The position numbers and the translations under genes were made by a program. This document shows positions 26,598-34,127 of a DNA stretch of 64,000 nucleotides, piece after piece; position 1 is the first letter of the stretch; every line of letters begins with the position of its first letter. The notes under the pieces are model-generated. The model was not told the origin of the DNA. It saw only the letters and a list, made by a program, of their open reading frames with translations, and made no database searches. The stretch is taken from NCBI GenBank assembly GCA_031550605.1, contig JAVBOK010000070.1, positions 1 through 64,000 of the forward strand, written 5' to 3'. This DNA is from FLUQ01 sp031550605 (GTDB lineage: Bacteria; Desulfobacterota; Desulfovibrionia; Desulfovibrionales; Desulfovibrionaceae).

Positions 26598-26621
26598 AGC
26601 GTTTTCACCGCGAAAATGCTG
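26598..26621 (-). repeat. GCGTTTTC hairpin element overlapping a stop codon
   Basis: GCGTTTTCACCGCGAAAATGC (26599-26619) is a copy of the dispersed hairpin. It overlaps the last codons and stop of the SAM hydroxide adenosyltransferase gene. Confidence 0.55.
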
Positions 26622-27468
26622 CGGTTTGTTTTTCGCCCAGTCCCCGGAAAATGCGGCATATGGCGCCGGGCGCGAGAGAAAGAGACTCGGCCGCGCTGCT
26701 CCGGTTGCAGGCCAGTTCATAAAAGCCCTGGCTGCCGGGAAGGATGCCCGCATCGCCGCCGGCGATGGCCGCGTAATGCGTCACGGCCTGCAGCGGCCGG
26801 GCCGGGGAGCCGTCCGCATCGCCGGCCGCGAAAAGCAGCGGGCCGCCCGCCGGCAGGGGGGGATTGAGCGGAAGATTCAGAATGCAATTGCCGAAACGGT
26901 CCACATGCAGCACCGTGCAGCGGAAACCGCCGGGGATGCTTGAGGGAAAGGCCCAGTCCGGGGCAAGGCGGCGCTGCGCCTCGTCCGGGTCCAGGCGGAC
27001 GCCCAGCCGGTCCGGGGATGCGCCCAGGGCTATCCGCGCGGCCAGAGGGGCGAGGATGTCCCGGCCGTGGAAGGTTCCCCCGGTGCCGTCCGTGCCGGCG
27101 AGACGCCATACGCGGAGGGGACCGTCTTTGGCCATGCCGCGGGCGGCCAGGGACAGCAGGCCGTTATCCGGCCCCAGCAGCGTGTGGATGTTGTTCGCAA
27201 CGCACAGAAAGCTGCGTTCCGACCCCACACCGGGATCCACCACGCACAGGAAAATTGTCCCGGCGGCATGGCGCGGCCTGGCCGCGGCCAGAAAAAAGGC
27301 GCCGGCCGCGACCGCGAAGGGCGGCACGCCGTGGGACAGGTCGAGGCAGGGCACGGAAGGCGCAAGCCGGCGCAACTCGGCGCGCAGTTCGCCGGCATAG
27401 GGATCGGCCAGGCCGAAATCGGTCAGCAGGGAAAAAACGGGAGCGTCCGGCGTGTCCGGGGTGGTCAT
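26605..27468 (-). CDS. S-adenosylmethionine hydroxide adenosyltransferase family protein (DUF62)
   Basis: This 287-residue enzyme belongs to the fluorinase/chlorinase fold family. Its ordinary members hydrolyse SAM to adenosine and methionine. The N-terminal SLLTDFGLADPYAGELRAEL, FLCVVDPGVGSERSFLCV and GPDNGLLS blocks are clear. The C-terminal domain has HVDRFGNCILNLP. The Asp-Arg-His set expected for water activation appears to be present in VDPGVGSER and nearby. The start overlaps the rex stop by 4 bases (ATGA type), so they are co-translated. Why SAM hydrolysis would be coupled to Rex is unknown. Confidence 0.9.
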   Translation of the reverse strand: MTTPDTPDAPVFSLLTDFGLADPYAGELRAELRRLAPSVPCLDLSHGVPPFAVAAGAFFLAAARPRHAAGTIFLCVVDPGVGSERSFLCVANNIHTLLGPDNGLLSLAARGMAKDGPLRVWRLAGTDGTGGTFHGRDILAPLAARIALGASPDRLGVRLDPDEAQRRLAPDWAFPSSIPGGFRCTVLHVDRFGNCILNLPLNPPLPAGGPLLFAAGDADGSPARPLQAVTHYAAIAGGDAGILPGSQGFYELACNRSSAAESLSLAPGAICRIFRGLGEKQTAAFSR

Positions 27469-28112
27469 TTTGCGTTGTCGGCCGCGGTGATATTGAACGA
27501 CAGCGCGTACAGGTGGTGGAAAAAATCCACGTATTCCAAAAACACGTGGTCCGGCACGAAAATGCGGGCGGGCACGAAGTTGAGAATGCCCCGGATGCCC
27601 GCTTCCACCAGTTGGTCGGCCACCTGCTGCGCCCAGGCCGGGGGCGTGGTGATGATGCCGATTTTGGCGTCCAGCGCTTCAGTGCATTCTTTCAGGCAAT
27701 GCACGTTCTGCACGGTGATGCCGCCGATCTTGTCCCCGATTTTTTCCGGATCGCAGTCGAAAGCGCCGATAATGTGGTAGCTGCGCAGGGAAAAATCCCG
27801 GTGGTTGAGCAGCGCCCGGCCCAGTTTGCCGGTGCCGACCAGCACGCAGTTCCAGGGCTTGTCCGCGCCGAGCGCTTCCGCGATGGAGGTCATGAGGTTG
27901 GCCACGTTATATCCGACCCCCCGGACGCCGAACTCGCCGAAATAGGTGAGGTCCTTGCGGATCTGGGAGGCGTTGACCGCGCAGGCCTTGGCCAGCGGTT
28001 CGGAAGATATGACCGTGATGCCGTCGTCGTGCAGCTTTTCCAGAACTTCAAGATAGATCGCCAGTCTCTGGATGGTTGCGCGGGGAATGTGAGCGGCTTT
28101 TGGGGATATCAT
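27465..28112 (-). CDS. rex: Redox-sensing transcriptional repressor Rex
   Basis: The 215-residue repressor senses the NADH/NAD+ ratio and controls anaerobic energy genes. The N-terminal winged helix has the family motif VNASQIRKDLTYFGEFGVRGVGY; the Rossmann loop VGTGKLG is at about 92-98, and a C-terminal domain-swap helix follows. In Desulfovibrio, Rex is known to control sulfate reduction and energy genes. GGAG precedes the ATG. It is first in a two-gene operon. Confidence 0.96.
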   Translation of the reverse strand: MISPKAAHIPRATIQRLAIYLEVLEKLHDDGITVISSEPLAKACAVNASQIRKDLTYFGEFGVRGVGYNVANLMTSIAEALGADKPWNCVLVGTGKLGRALLNHRDFSLRSYHIIGAFDCDPEKIGDKIGGITVQNVHCLKECTEALDAKIGIITTPPAWAQQVADQLVEAGIRGILNFVPARIFVPDHVFLEYVDFFHHLYALSFNITAADNAK

Positions 28113-28165
28113 GGCTGGCTCCGGAAGGCGGGCGGTTGCGCGAAAACAGAGACGGAGGCGGGAAG

Positions 28166-28192
28166 TCCGGGCGCGGCCTTTCCGCGCCCGGA
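28166..28192 (-). terminator. Terminator of the atp F0 cluster
   Basis: An 11-bp stem (28166-28176 with 28182-28192, TCCGGGCGCGG) lies 12 bases after the atpE stop on the minus strand. The T-tract is poor. Confidence 0.6.
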
Positions 28193-28203
28193 ACCGCTGC
28201 GGC

Positions 28204-28551
28204 TCAGCCGAAGGGCCGCATGAACAGCAGAATCAGGCAGACAACCAGGGCGTAAATGGCCAGAGATTCGATGAAGGCCAGACCCAGCAGCAGAATGGTG
28301 GTCAGTTTGTTGCTGGCTTCGGGGTTGCGGGCCACGCCTTCGCAGGCGGCTTTCAGGCCCAGACCCTGGCCGATGCCGCAGCCGGCCGCGGCGATGGCCA
28401 TGCCGATGGCGCAGGCCAGAGCGGCCAGACCCAGCCCGTCGGAGTCAAGGGACGCTCTGGAAGCGGCGCCCGCGGCTTCGGCGGCGACGGCAACGCCGGC
28501 CATGGCCAGGGTAGCGAGAACGCTGACGACAGCAGTGAACAATTTACGCAT
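28204..28551 (-). CDS. atpE: ATP synthase F0 subunit c
   Basis: The 115-residue proteolipid forms the rotor ring. Its N-terminus carries a cleavable signal-like segment (about 25 residues, ending GVAVAAEAA), longer than in E. coli. Two helices follow. The ion-binding carboxylate is in GLAFIESLAIY, and a Gln is present in GIGQG of helix 1; the Gln plus Glu-Ser combination resembles Na+-binding c subunits. The conserved loop is ARNPE. AAGGAG precedes the ATG. It is last in the order atpZ-atpI-atpB-atpE; F1 genes are elsewhere. Confidence 0.95.
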   Translation of the reverse strand: MRKLFTAVVSVLATLAMAGVAVAAEAAGAASRASLDSDGLGLAALACAIGMAIAAAGCGIGQGLGLKAACEGVARNPEASNKLTTILLLGLAFIESLAIYALVVCLILLFMRPFG

Positions 28552-28603
28552 GCAATGCTCCTTACCGATTATATAGTTGTGGCTTTCGCCATTCCCCACA
28601 AAA

Positions 28604-29305
28604 TCAATGGGCGTGTTCCATGGCCCCTTGCAGATAAATCATGGTCAGCATGAAGAAAATGAAGGCCTGCAGAACCTTGGCCAGCAGGAACAGGAAATAG
28701 ACCGGAAAGGTGCTGACGATCGGCAACAGAAGAAAGAACAGGACCAGCACGATTTCTTCCCCGCGGATATTGCCGAAAAGTCGCAGCGTCAGCGACAGGG
28801 GACGGGCCAGATGGCTAATCAGTTCGATGGGCAGCATCAGCGGGGACAGAATCGGCATGGGGCCGGTGAAGTGGCGGATATAGCCGAACTTCCAGCGTCT
28901 GATGCCCAGATAGTTGTAATAGCAGAACACAAACAGGGCCATGGCCGCGTTGGTGTTGATGTTGGCCGTGGGCGCGTCGCAGCCGGGCACAAGGCCGAGC
29001 AGGTTCTGGGTGAGGATGAACAGAAAGATGCCGCATAAAAGCGGGAAGACCTTGCGGCCCTGTTCACCGATACTGTTGACCGTCACCTGTTCGAGCCCGT
29101 CGATGACCGTTTCCAGCACGTTCTGCAGCTTGCCCGGCACCACGGTCAGGCGGCCGCGGACGACGGCGCCGGTGATGAACAGCGCCGCCATGGCGATCCA
29201 GGTGTAGACCACGTGTTTGAATTCAACGGTTTTTCCGGCGATGGTCACATGATCGAGACCGAGAAAGGTCGAAATAAGTACCGGTTCCGGCAGATTGCCA
29301 GCCAT
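28604..29305 (-). CDS. atpB: ATP synthase F0 subunit a
   Basis: The 233-residue stator channel subunit has about five to six helices. The essential Arg is in RPLSLTLRLFGNIRGEE, and the proton or ion half-channel segments around LLLPIVSTFPVYFLFLLAKVLQAFIF are as expected. The ATG at 29305 has AAGGAGG upstream; upstream in-frame sequence is out-of-frame atpI and not part of the protein. It starts 2 bases after atpI. Confidence 0.96.
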   Translation of the reverse strand: MAGNLPEPVLISTFLGLDHVTIAGKTVEFKHVVYTWIAMAALFITGAVVRGRLTVVPGKLQNVLETVIDGLEQVTVNSIGEQGRKVFPLLCGIFLFILTQNLLGLVPGCDAPTANINTNAAMALFVFCYYNYLGIRRWKFGYIRHFTGPMPILSPLMLPIELISHLARPLSLTLRLFGNIRGEEIVLVLFFLLLPIVSTFPVYFLFLLAKVLQAFIFFMLTMIYLQGAMEHAH

Positions 29306-29307
29306 GG

Positions 29308-29748
29308 CTATGCCTCCTTCAAAAAAATCCCCGTGGCCCGAAAGCCCCGGAACGCCGACGCAACGGCCACAGTGGACAGCCCCGCGAGCAGGGGAAGCAC
29401 AGGCAGATGCAGCCAGATGAGAAGCACATACACAATACCGCCCGTCAACGCAAAACGGGCCAGAAAAAAACAAAAGTGCGCCGCCGCCGCCGCCGGCGTG
29501 TACGGCCGCCCCAGGGCCCGGACGATGGACAGCGCGAGCAGCAGCACGTTGACCGTCGCCGCGGCCGCGCCCAGCCCGAAAGCCAGAGGCCAGGCCGAAA
29601 AGCACAGACAGATCAGGCCGGCGGCCACCGCGATTTCAGCCAGCAGAATCTGCCCGCTGAGCGCCCGCCGCATCGGCGGCGAAGCAAGCCCGCGCGCGCG
29701 CAGCAGTTTTTCAATCGCGAGGCGGTTTTTTCGCAGCATCGATCGCAT
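29308..29748 (-). CDS. atpI: ATP synthase subunit I (AtpI)-like membrane protein
   Basis: This 146-residue protein has about four hydrophobic helices and basic termini, as in AtpI, which assists c-ring assembly. Sequence similarity to AtpI is weak but position is typical: it overlaps the preceding AtpZ-like gene by 38 bases and is 2 bases from atpB. The start may be 29748 or the ATG at 29739; neither has a strong ribosome site, consistent with translational coupling. Confidence 0.75.
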   Translation of the reverse strand: MRSMLRKNRLAIEKLLRARGLASPPMRRALSGQILLAEIAVAAGLICLCFSAWPLAFGLGAAAATVNVLLLALSIVRALGRPYTPAAAAAHFCFFLARFALTGGIVYVLLIWLHLPVLPLLAGLSTVAVASAFRGFRATGIFLKEA

Positions 29749-29983
29749 CCTGATCCCGCAGCAGCCTTTGCACGTCGCGGTACATGTTCAGGCACCCGGC
29801 CAGAAAACCCAGCGCCAGAAAAAGCCAGAAACACCATGCCGCATCAAACCAACTCCGGAGGAAATATCCGATACCGCCGCCCACGAGCATGCCGGAAACG
29901 CAATGCAATCCGATAACGCTCGCCCGAATGACCGGTCCGCTCAACAGCGGCGTTTGCCGCGGCTTTTCAGGCAGTATGCCCAT
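29711..29983 (-). CDS. atpZ: AtpZ/AtpI-like small membrane protein
   Basis: This 90-residue protein has two membrane helices joined by a short loop. GMLVGGGIGYFLRSWFD and FLALGFLAGCLNMYRDVQRLL match the AtpZ family (annotated as F0F1 ATPase Ca2+/Mg2+ transport subunit). It is the first gene of the F0 cluster. AtpZ and AtpI together are proposed to supply divalent cations or help c-ring assembly. Confidence 0.8.
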   Translation of the reverse strand: MGILPEKPRQTPLLSGPVIRASVIGLHCVSGMLVGGGIGYFLRSWFDAAWCFWLFLALGFLAGCLNMYRDVQRLLRDQDAIDAAKKPPRD

Positions 29984-30094
29984 GCAGGTCCATTATCCTC
30001 GATGCGCCCGGCAGCTTGCTCACTGCCCATACTGTCCAGCACTAGCACAGGGGCAACGGACGCGTCAATAAACGCGCCGCGCCGCGCCTGGCGT

Positions 30095-30871
30095 TCAGGG
30101 CGACGGCCTCAGCCGTTTGCCCGGCGAATCCCGATAGTCGCTTCCCTCGTCGCCGGAAAGGTGCGCCGCGCCCGGTCCGGCAGTCCTGCCGGTCAGACGG
30201 CCGGCCAGACTTTCGGCCATGGCCGAAAGAACTTTGTGCGCCAACTCGCCCCCGGCATCCTCCGGATTGCCGGACGTTGTGGTCCGGACGCCGGAGCCTC
30301 TGGCCGTGCCGGAAATCAGGGTTTTCCCCGTTTCGGCGTCCTGCAGCCGGTATACGCAGGCGGTTTCCGCATCAACGCGGGTGCGGGCGCCGCCGCTGGC
30401 ACGGGCCGGGGAACTGGCCCACGTGCGGTAGCTGGTGATGCGCCCGCTCAGGATATAGCGGGGCGTTTCCGGCCCGGCGGCATTGGCCGCGCTTTCCGGC
30501 CCGGCTTCGTCCGTGCCCTGTTCCGGATTTTTCCCGTCCTGTCCGGACAGCGGGGCGGCAGTCGGCCCTGCCGGCGAAGGCGTCGTGCCGGCGGGGGCGT
30601 CTTCGGCGTGCAGCCCGGCCTCGTGCAGGGCAAAGGCAAGCTGGTCGTGAAACAGGGCGGGCAAATCGCCGTGGTCCGTTTTTGCCGATGCCGGCGCGGC
30701 GAACAGCCGGACCGCGACGGTTTCTCCCTTTTCCAGACGGAATGAGGGTTCTTCGGCTTTCGGGGGCGGCGGCGGGGGCGGCGGAGCCGAAATCCCGGCG
30801 TCCTTGGGCCCGCAGGCGGAGGCTAGGGACAGCGCGGCCAGCAGTGCGGCCAGGCGCAGGTACCGTTTCAT
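30095..30871 (-). CDS. Lipoprotein, possible LpoB/CsgG-like
   Basis: The 258-residue secreted lipoprotein has lipobox LASAC (Cys about 20). A run of eight prolines follows, then a domain with GETVAVRLFAAP, DQLAFALHEAGL, YILSGRITSYRTW and VYRLQDAETGKTLISGTARG. This pattern (short name motif, find-by-effector strand, derived output strand) is like the CsgG/LpoB fold of the next gene, but a low-complexity segment splits it at about residues 95-135. It is last in the lipoprotein cluster, 4 bases after lpoB. An accessory role in peptidoglycan synthase control is inferred only. Confidence 0.6.
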   Translation of the reverse strand: MKRYLRLAALLAALSLASACGPKDAGISAPPPPPPPPKAEEPSFRLEKGETVAVRLFAAPASAKTDHGDLPALFHDQLAFALHEAGLHAEDAPAGTTPSPAGPTAAPLSGQDGKNPEQGTDEAGPESAANAAGPETPRYILSGRITSYRTWASSPARASGGARTRVDAETACVYRLQDAETGKTLISGTARGSGVRTTTSGNPEDAGGELAHKVLSAMAESLAGRLTGRTAGPGAAHLSGDEGSDYRDSPGKRLRPSP

Positions 30872-30875
30872 GAAA

Positions 30876-31490
30876 TCACCATCCGATTTTCGGATTCGTC
30901 GTGGTTTTGCGGATTTCCTTTTCGTCGGCCCAGAGAATTTCGCCGCTTTGCGGGTCCGTCAATTCCAGAGTGATCTGATAGAAGGCGTCGCCCATGGATT
31001 TTGTGCGCTTTTTGATGGACCGCACGGCGCCGGTAATGATGTAGTCCGTCGCCATCATGGGTTTGTTTTCTTTTTTCCGGGTGGCGGTTTCGGTCAGGTC
31101 GCGCTCGGCCGACACGTCGTCCAGGTTGCCCTCGTCGGCCAGAAAACGCACCTGGCCGGACTGCAGCAGCCGGATGCGGATTTTGTCCGTGACGCCTTTG
31201 GTGTCGATATGCTCGTCCGTGTAGTTTTTCACGTCGCGCAGCCGCACCTTGGGCGGGCTTGACGCCCGGGCGATCCATCTGGACGCCAGCAGGGACTGGG
31301 TCATGCTTTCCGCCGTATTCTGCAGATCGGTGGAGCCCCATTTCGTGCTGACGGTTTCAACGGCGTGGGGGTCTTCATAATGCACTTCGCCGTCGCCGGA
31401 TACCCGGCCCGTTCCGGGGCCGCCGCAGGCGGCGAGAAGCGCGCAGGCGAGAACAGTGGCGACAGGGAAAAAGAGACGGTACGTGGGCAT
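30876..31490 (-). CDS. lpoB: Penicillin-binding protein activator LpoB-like lipoprotein
   Basis: The 204-residue outer-membrane lipoprotein has lipobox LLAAC and a C-terminal LpoB domain: TESMTQSLL.., SSPPKVRLRDVKNYTDEHIDTKGVTDKIRIRLLQSGQVRFL, and ATDYIITGAVRSIKKRTKSMGDAFYQITLELTDPQSGEILWADEKEIRK. In E. coli LpoB reaches through the peptidoglycan to stimulate PBP1B. The ATG at 31490 is 2 bases from the ycfL stop; a TTG two codons earlier is also possible. The ycfL-lpoB order is the same as in enterobacteria. Confidence 0.9.
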   Translation of the reverse strand: MPTYRLFFPVATVLACALLAACGGPGTGRVSGDGEVHYEDPHAVETVSTKWGSTDLQNTAESMTQSLLASRWIARASSPPKVRLRDVKNYTDEHIDTKGVTDKIRIRLLQSGQVRFLADEGNLDDVSAERDLTETATRKKENKPMMATDYIITGAVRSIKKRTKSMGDAFYQITLELTDPQSGEILWADEKEIRKTTTNPKIGW

Positions 31491-31492
31491 TG

Positions 31493-31885
31493 TCAACTCG
31501 CATCGTTGGATATGATCAACGTGTATTCTTTGGCGCCGGGCACGCTGGACCGTTCTTTGACGTACGCGGGCACGTTGCCCTTGATGATGACCGGCCGCCA
31601 GGCCGACTGTTCGATCAGCGCGCCGGAAGCGTCAAACCACTGCATGCGGTACACGCTGTGCTGCACGGATGATCCCTTGTTTTTCAGCACGGCGGAAACG
31701 ACAAGGAAGTCGCCGTCCGCCTTGTGGCTGATGGAATCGACTTTCACATCCTTGGTGTCCACGTAATAGTGCGTCGCCCGCCCGCCGCAGGCTGCCAGGG
31801 CCAGGGCCAGGCAAAGGGCCGCCGTGGCCGCGCCGGCGCGAAGTCCCTTTGCGGTTTTCCCGTGAAGCCTGTTTTGGAAAGACAT
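31493..31885 (-). CDS. ycfL: YcfL family (DUF1425) lipoprotein
   Basis: The 130-residue lipoprotein has lipobox ALAAC and the DUF1425 domain: LVVSAVLKNKGSSVQHSVYRMQWFDASGALIEQSAWRPVIIKGN. YcfL-like proteins are conserved immediately upstream of LpoB, and the family is thought to work with it. AAGGAG precedes the ATG at 31885. The repeat block 31911-32152 separates it from the larger lipoprotein gene. Confidence 0.85.
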   Translation of the reverse strand: MSFQNRLHGKTAKGLRAGAATAALCLALALAACGGRATHYYVDTKDVKVDSISHKADGDFLVVSAVLKNKGSSVQHSVYRMQWFDASGALIEQSAWRPVIIKGNVPAYVKERSSVPGAKEYTLIISNDAS

Positions 31886-31910
31886 CGACAAATACTCCTT
31901 TCGCATGGGG

Positions 31911-31998
31911 GCAAGCCGGAACGGCTTGATCTTCCGCACGCCGCGCCGTCCGCTTGCGTACGCTGCGACCGCTGCGGGCGGATACTCCGCCGCGCTCC
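31911..31998 (+). repeat. Dispersed repeat module A
   Basis: The segment GCAAGCCGGAACGGCTTG..GCACGCCGCGC.GTCCGC..GGGCGGATAC matches 61082-61142 in the same orientation and the reverse complement of 57330-57390. It is joined directly to module B. Confidence 0.6.
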
Positions 31999-32000
31999 CG

Positions 32001-32152
32001 GTGTCTCGCTGCAAAAATTCCGCTCCTCATTGTGTGAGGAATTTTGGAGGGAACGGCAGTTGAAAAATGTGATCTTCAGCTGCCGTACGCCGTTTGCCGC
32101 GGCGCAAAACCCTGACGGATTTTGTGGTGTTCGTTTTACAGGCAAACACTTA
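32001..32152 (-). repeat. Dispersed repeat module B, copy 1
   Basis: This ~150-bp segment is about 75 % identical by eye to 57529-57682. It shares GTGTCTCG.TGCAAAAATTCCGCT, AAAATGTGAT.TTCAG and GGCGCAAAA. Read on the minus strand it begins at the stop codon of the preceding gene with a hairpin (GTGTTTG/CGAACAC), then a second hairpin (GCGCCG/CGGCGT) where both arms differ from copy 2 but still pair. Confidence 0.7.
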
Positions 32153-33802
32153 GTACGCCATATGATACACGTTCAGGTTCGCGTTGGATAGTTGCGTTGC
32201 CATGATGATACCCCCCCTGGCGTTTTCCGGCAAGGAGACTTCGGCTTCCCTGTCCCCGATGCGGATGCTGACCGTGCTGCCCCGCGCCACGCTGGCAAGG
32301 GCCAGATACCCGCTGTTGGGCAGGGTTTCCCAGTTGCGCGCCGAAGCCGAAAAGGGGGTGGTGAACAGGTCGATGATCGCGGTGGTCAACAGCCCCGCCA
32401 GCGGCGCGAACCCCCGCATGTCCTCGCGGCTGGCCGCCGCCGCCGTCGCCGTCGCCGCCAGCCCGGCCCGGATCATGCCGCGGGTGACGGCGGCGGCCAT
32501 TTCGATACGCACTTCATCCTGCAGCGTGCGGTAGGCCAGAAGGTCCGTGCGCAACAGGGGGTAAAAGACAAGTTCGTTGCCGGCGGAGCAGATCGCCGAA
32601 GGAACCGCGCCGCGCACGGCCCCGGCGTATGACGGCAGGTCCAGCAGCAGATAGCCGATCACGGGGAAGGAGATGCGCACATGCTCCACCCGCAGGGACG
32701 GCGCAAGGCCGGTAAAGGCGATGATGGTCAGTTCCTGGCGCGGGGGCGGGTCGGCTTCCGGGGGCAGGGGCGGCACGTAGGACTGCCGCGGCGCGCAGTC
32801 GTCTAACCGCGCGGCGGCGTCGCCCGCGCCCGCGGGGACGAATGCCGTCCGTTCCGGCGTTTCCGTCGACGGGATGGCGGGTGATGCCCGCCGAACCCGC
32901 GGCCCGGTTCCGGCTTTTGTCTGGTCGGCCGCCGCGCGGGCAGCCGGGTTGCCCCGGCCCGGCCCGGCCCCTTTCCGTTTCGGGGCGGAGGCGCTTTTCG
33001 TTTCGGGCTCTGCCTCGGGGCGGGGCCAGGCCGCGTCGAACATGGCCGCGGCTCCGTCGTTCAGGGCCGCGGCGCGCCGCCGGCTGACCTCCGCGTATTG
33101 CGCGTCCCCGGCCAGACGGCAGAGAACGGAACTGAGCGCATAGGAAAAAGGATCCTGGTAATTGTTGGCCAGGGCGCGCACTGCCGGATCGGACAGCATG
33201 GCGCGCATGGAGTATTGCAGGGGCAGGCTGTCCGGAGAATTATAGGGGTGAGCCTGCCTTTGCCGCAGTTTTTCCAGGTTCTGTTCCAGACGGGATTCCG
33301 ATTCCTGCAGCCACAGTTCCTGGCGCAGTTCCATCCTGCGCATCTCGACCGCGGCCCCGGAAAAATCGCCAAGCATCATGTAGTTGAGGGCATTGAAGGT
33401 GTGCAGAAGGGAACGTTCGTACCCCGTGCCGTAATAGCCGCGGCTGCCCCTGGCCAGCAGAAAGGTGCCCGCGCCGGCAAAAAAATCGCGCAGGTTGTAA
33501 ACCGCGCGGCTTTCATAGTCTTCGAGCAGGAGCAGGGCTTCGTCAAAGGCCTTGATGGACAGACGCCACTGGCCTTCGATCTGGTACAGGCGGGCCAGGT
33601 TCAGGGCGGTAACCACCTCCCGGTAGTTCGCATGCGTTTCCCGCATTTTTTCCAGCAGCGGGGATGTCTGCCCCGAAGCCATCGACGAACGGATGGCGTC
33701 CGTGCCCACGCGGCCGGAACAGGCTGCCGCCAGCAGGGCAAGGCCCAGGATCGCCGGAAGGAAAAAGGCCCGCGGGCCGGGAAGGAAACGCATATCTGCC
33801 AT
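32150..33802 (-). CDS. Large TPR-like lipoprotein of the LpoB cluster (COG3014-like)
   Basis: The 550-residue protein has lipobox LLAAAC at about residue 29, a helical TPR-like N-terminal half (TALNLARLYQIEGQWRLSIKAFDEALLL, FNALNYMMLGDFSGAAVEMRRMELRQELW), and a Pro/Ala-rich linker. The C-terminal domain contains RISFPVIGYLLLDLPSY and TRGMIRAGLAATATAAAASRE; it ends NLNVYHMAY. This layout and its position next to ycfL-lpoB match COG3014 proteins. The start is one of two close ATGs (33802 or 33793), with poor ribosome sites. Function is inferred as cell-envelope. Confidence 0.7.
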   Translation of the reverse strand: MADMRFLPGPRAFFLPAILGLALLAAACSGRVGTDAIRSSMASGQTSPLLEKMRETHANYREVVTALNLARLYQIEGQWRLSIKAFDEALLLLEDYESRAVYNLRDFFAGAGTFLLARGSRGYYGTGYERSLLHTFNALNYMMLGDFSGAAVEMRRMELRQELWLQESESRLEQNLEKLRQRQAHPYNSPDSLPLQYSMRAMLSDPAVRALANNYQDPFSYALSSVLCRLAGDAQYAEVSRRRAAALNDGAAAMFDAAWPRPEAEPETKSASAPKRKGAGPGRGNPAARAAADQTKAGTGPRVRRASPAIPSTETPERTAFVPAGAGDAAARLDDCAPRQSYVPPLPPEADPPPRQELTIIAFTGLAPSLRVEHVRISFPVIGYLLLDLPSYAGAVRGAVPSAICSAGNELVFYPLLRTDLLAYRTLQDEVRIEMAAAVTRGMIRAGLAATATAAAASREDMRGFAPLAGLLTTAIIDLFTTPFSASARNWETLPNSGYLALASVARGSTVSIRIGDREAEVSLPENARGGIIMATQLSNANLNVYHMAY

Positions 33803-34127
33803 ATACGCCAGGGGGTTGAAGCTGGCAAGGCGCTTCGGCCCGCCTGCATCCGGGGAAAGAATGCGGCATGCCTTTCCCGCGTCGGCGAACAGGAAATTCC
33901 CCGGGCATCCGCTCTGGCATTCGGCAAGGCATGGGCGGCAGACGCGCCGCGGATGCTTGATTTCCCGGCCCCTCGCGCCAGCTTGGGACCGGGAAATCGT
34001 ATGGGGAGGGGAGGTTGTGTCACGAAGAGCCCGTCCCGATGACGGGATTCGCAACGTTCTTCGCCGGGTGCGGCCAAGGCCGTATGCCCCGGCGTAAATA
34101 TGTCGCGTTCGCGCGCGTTCCCCCCGC
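33803..34127. other. Spacer before the large lipoprotein gene
   Basis: The 325-base spacer includes the terminator of the TPR gene at 33959-33998 and presumably the promoter of the lipoprotein cluster. I see no other element; open frames running through it are out-of-frame extensions. Confidence 0.5.
33959..33998 (-). terminator. Hairpin downstream of the TPR gene
   Basis: GATTTCCCGG (33959-33968) pairs with CCGGGAAATC (33989-33998), with an inner CCC/GGG extension. Confidence 0.6.
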
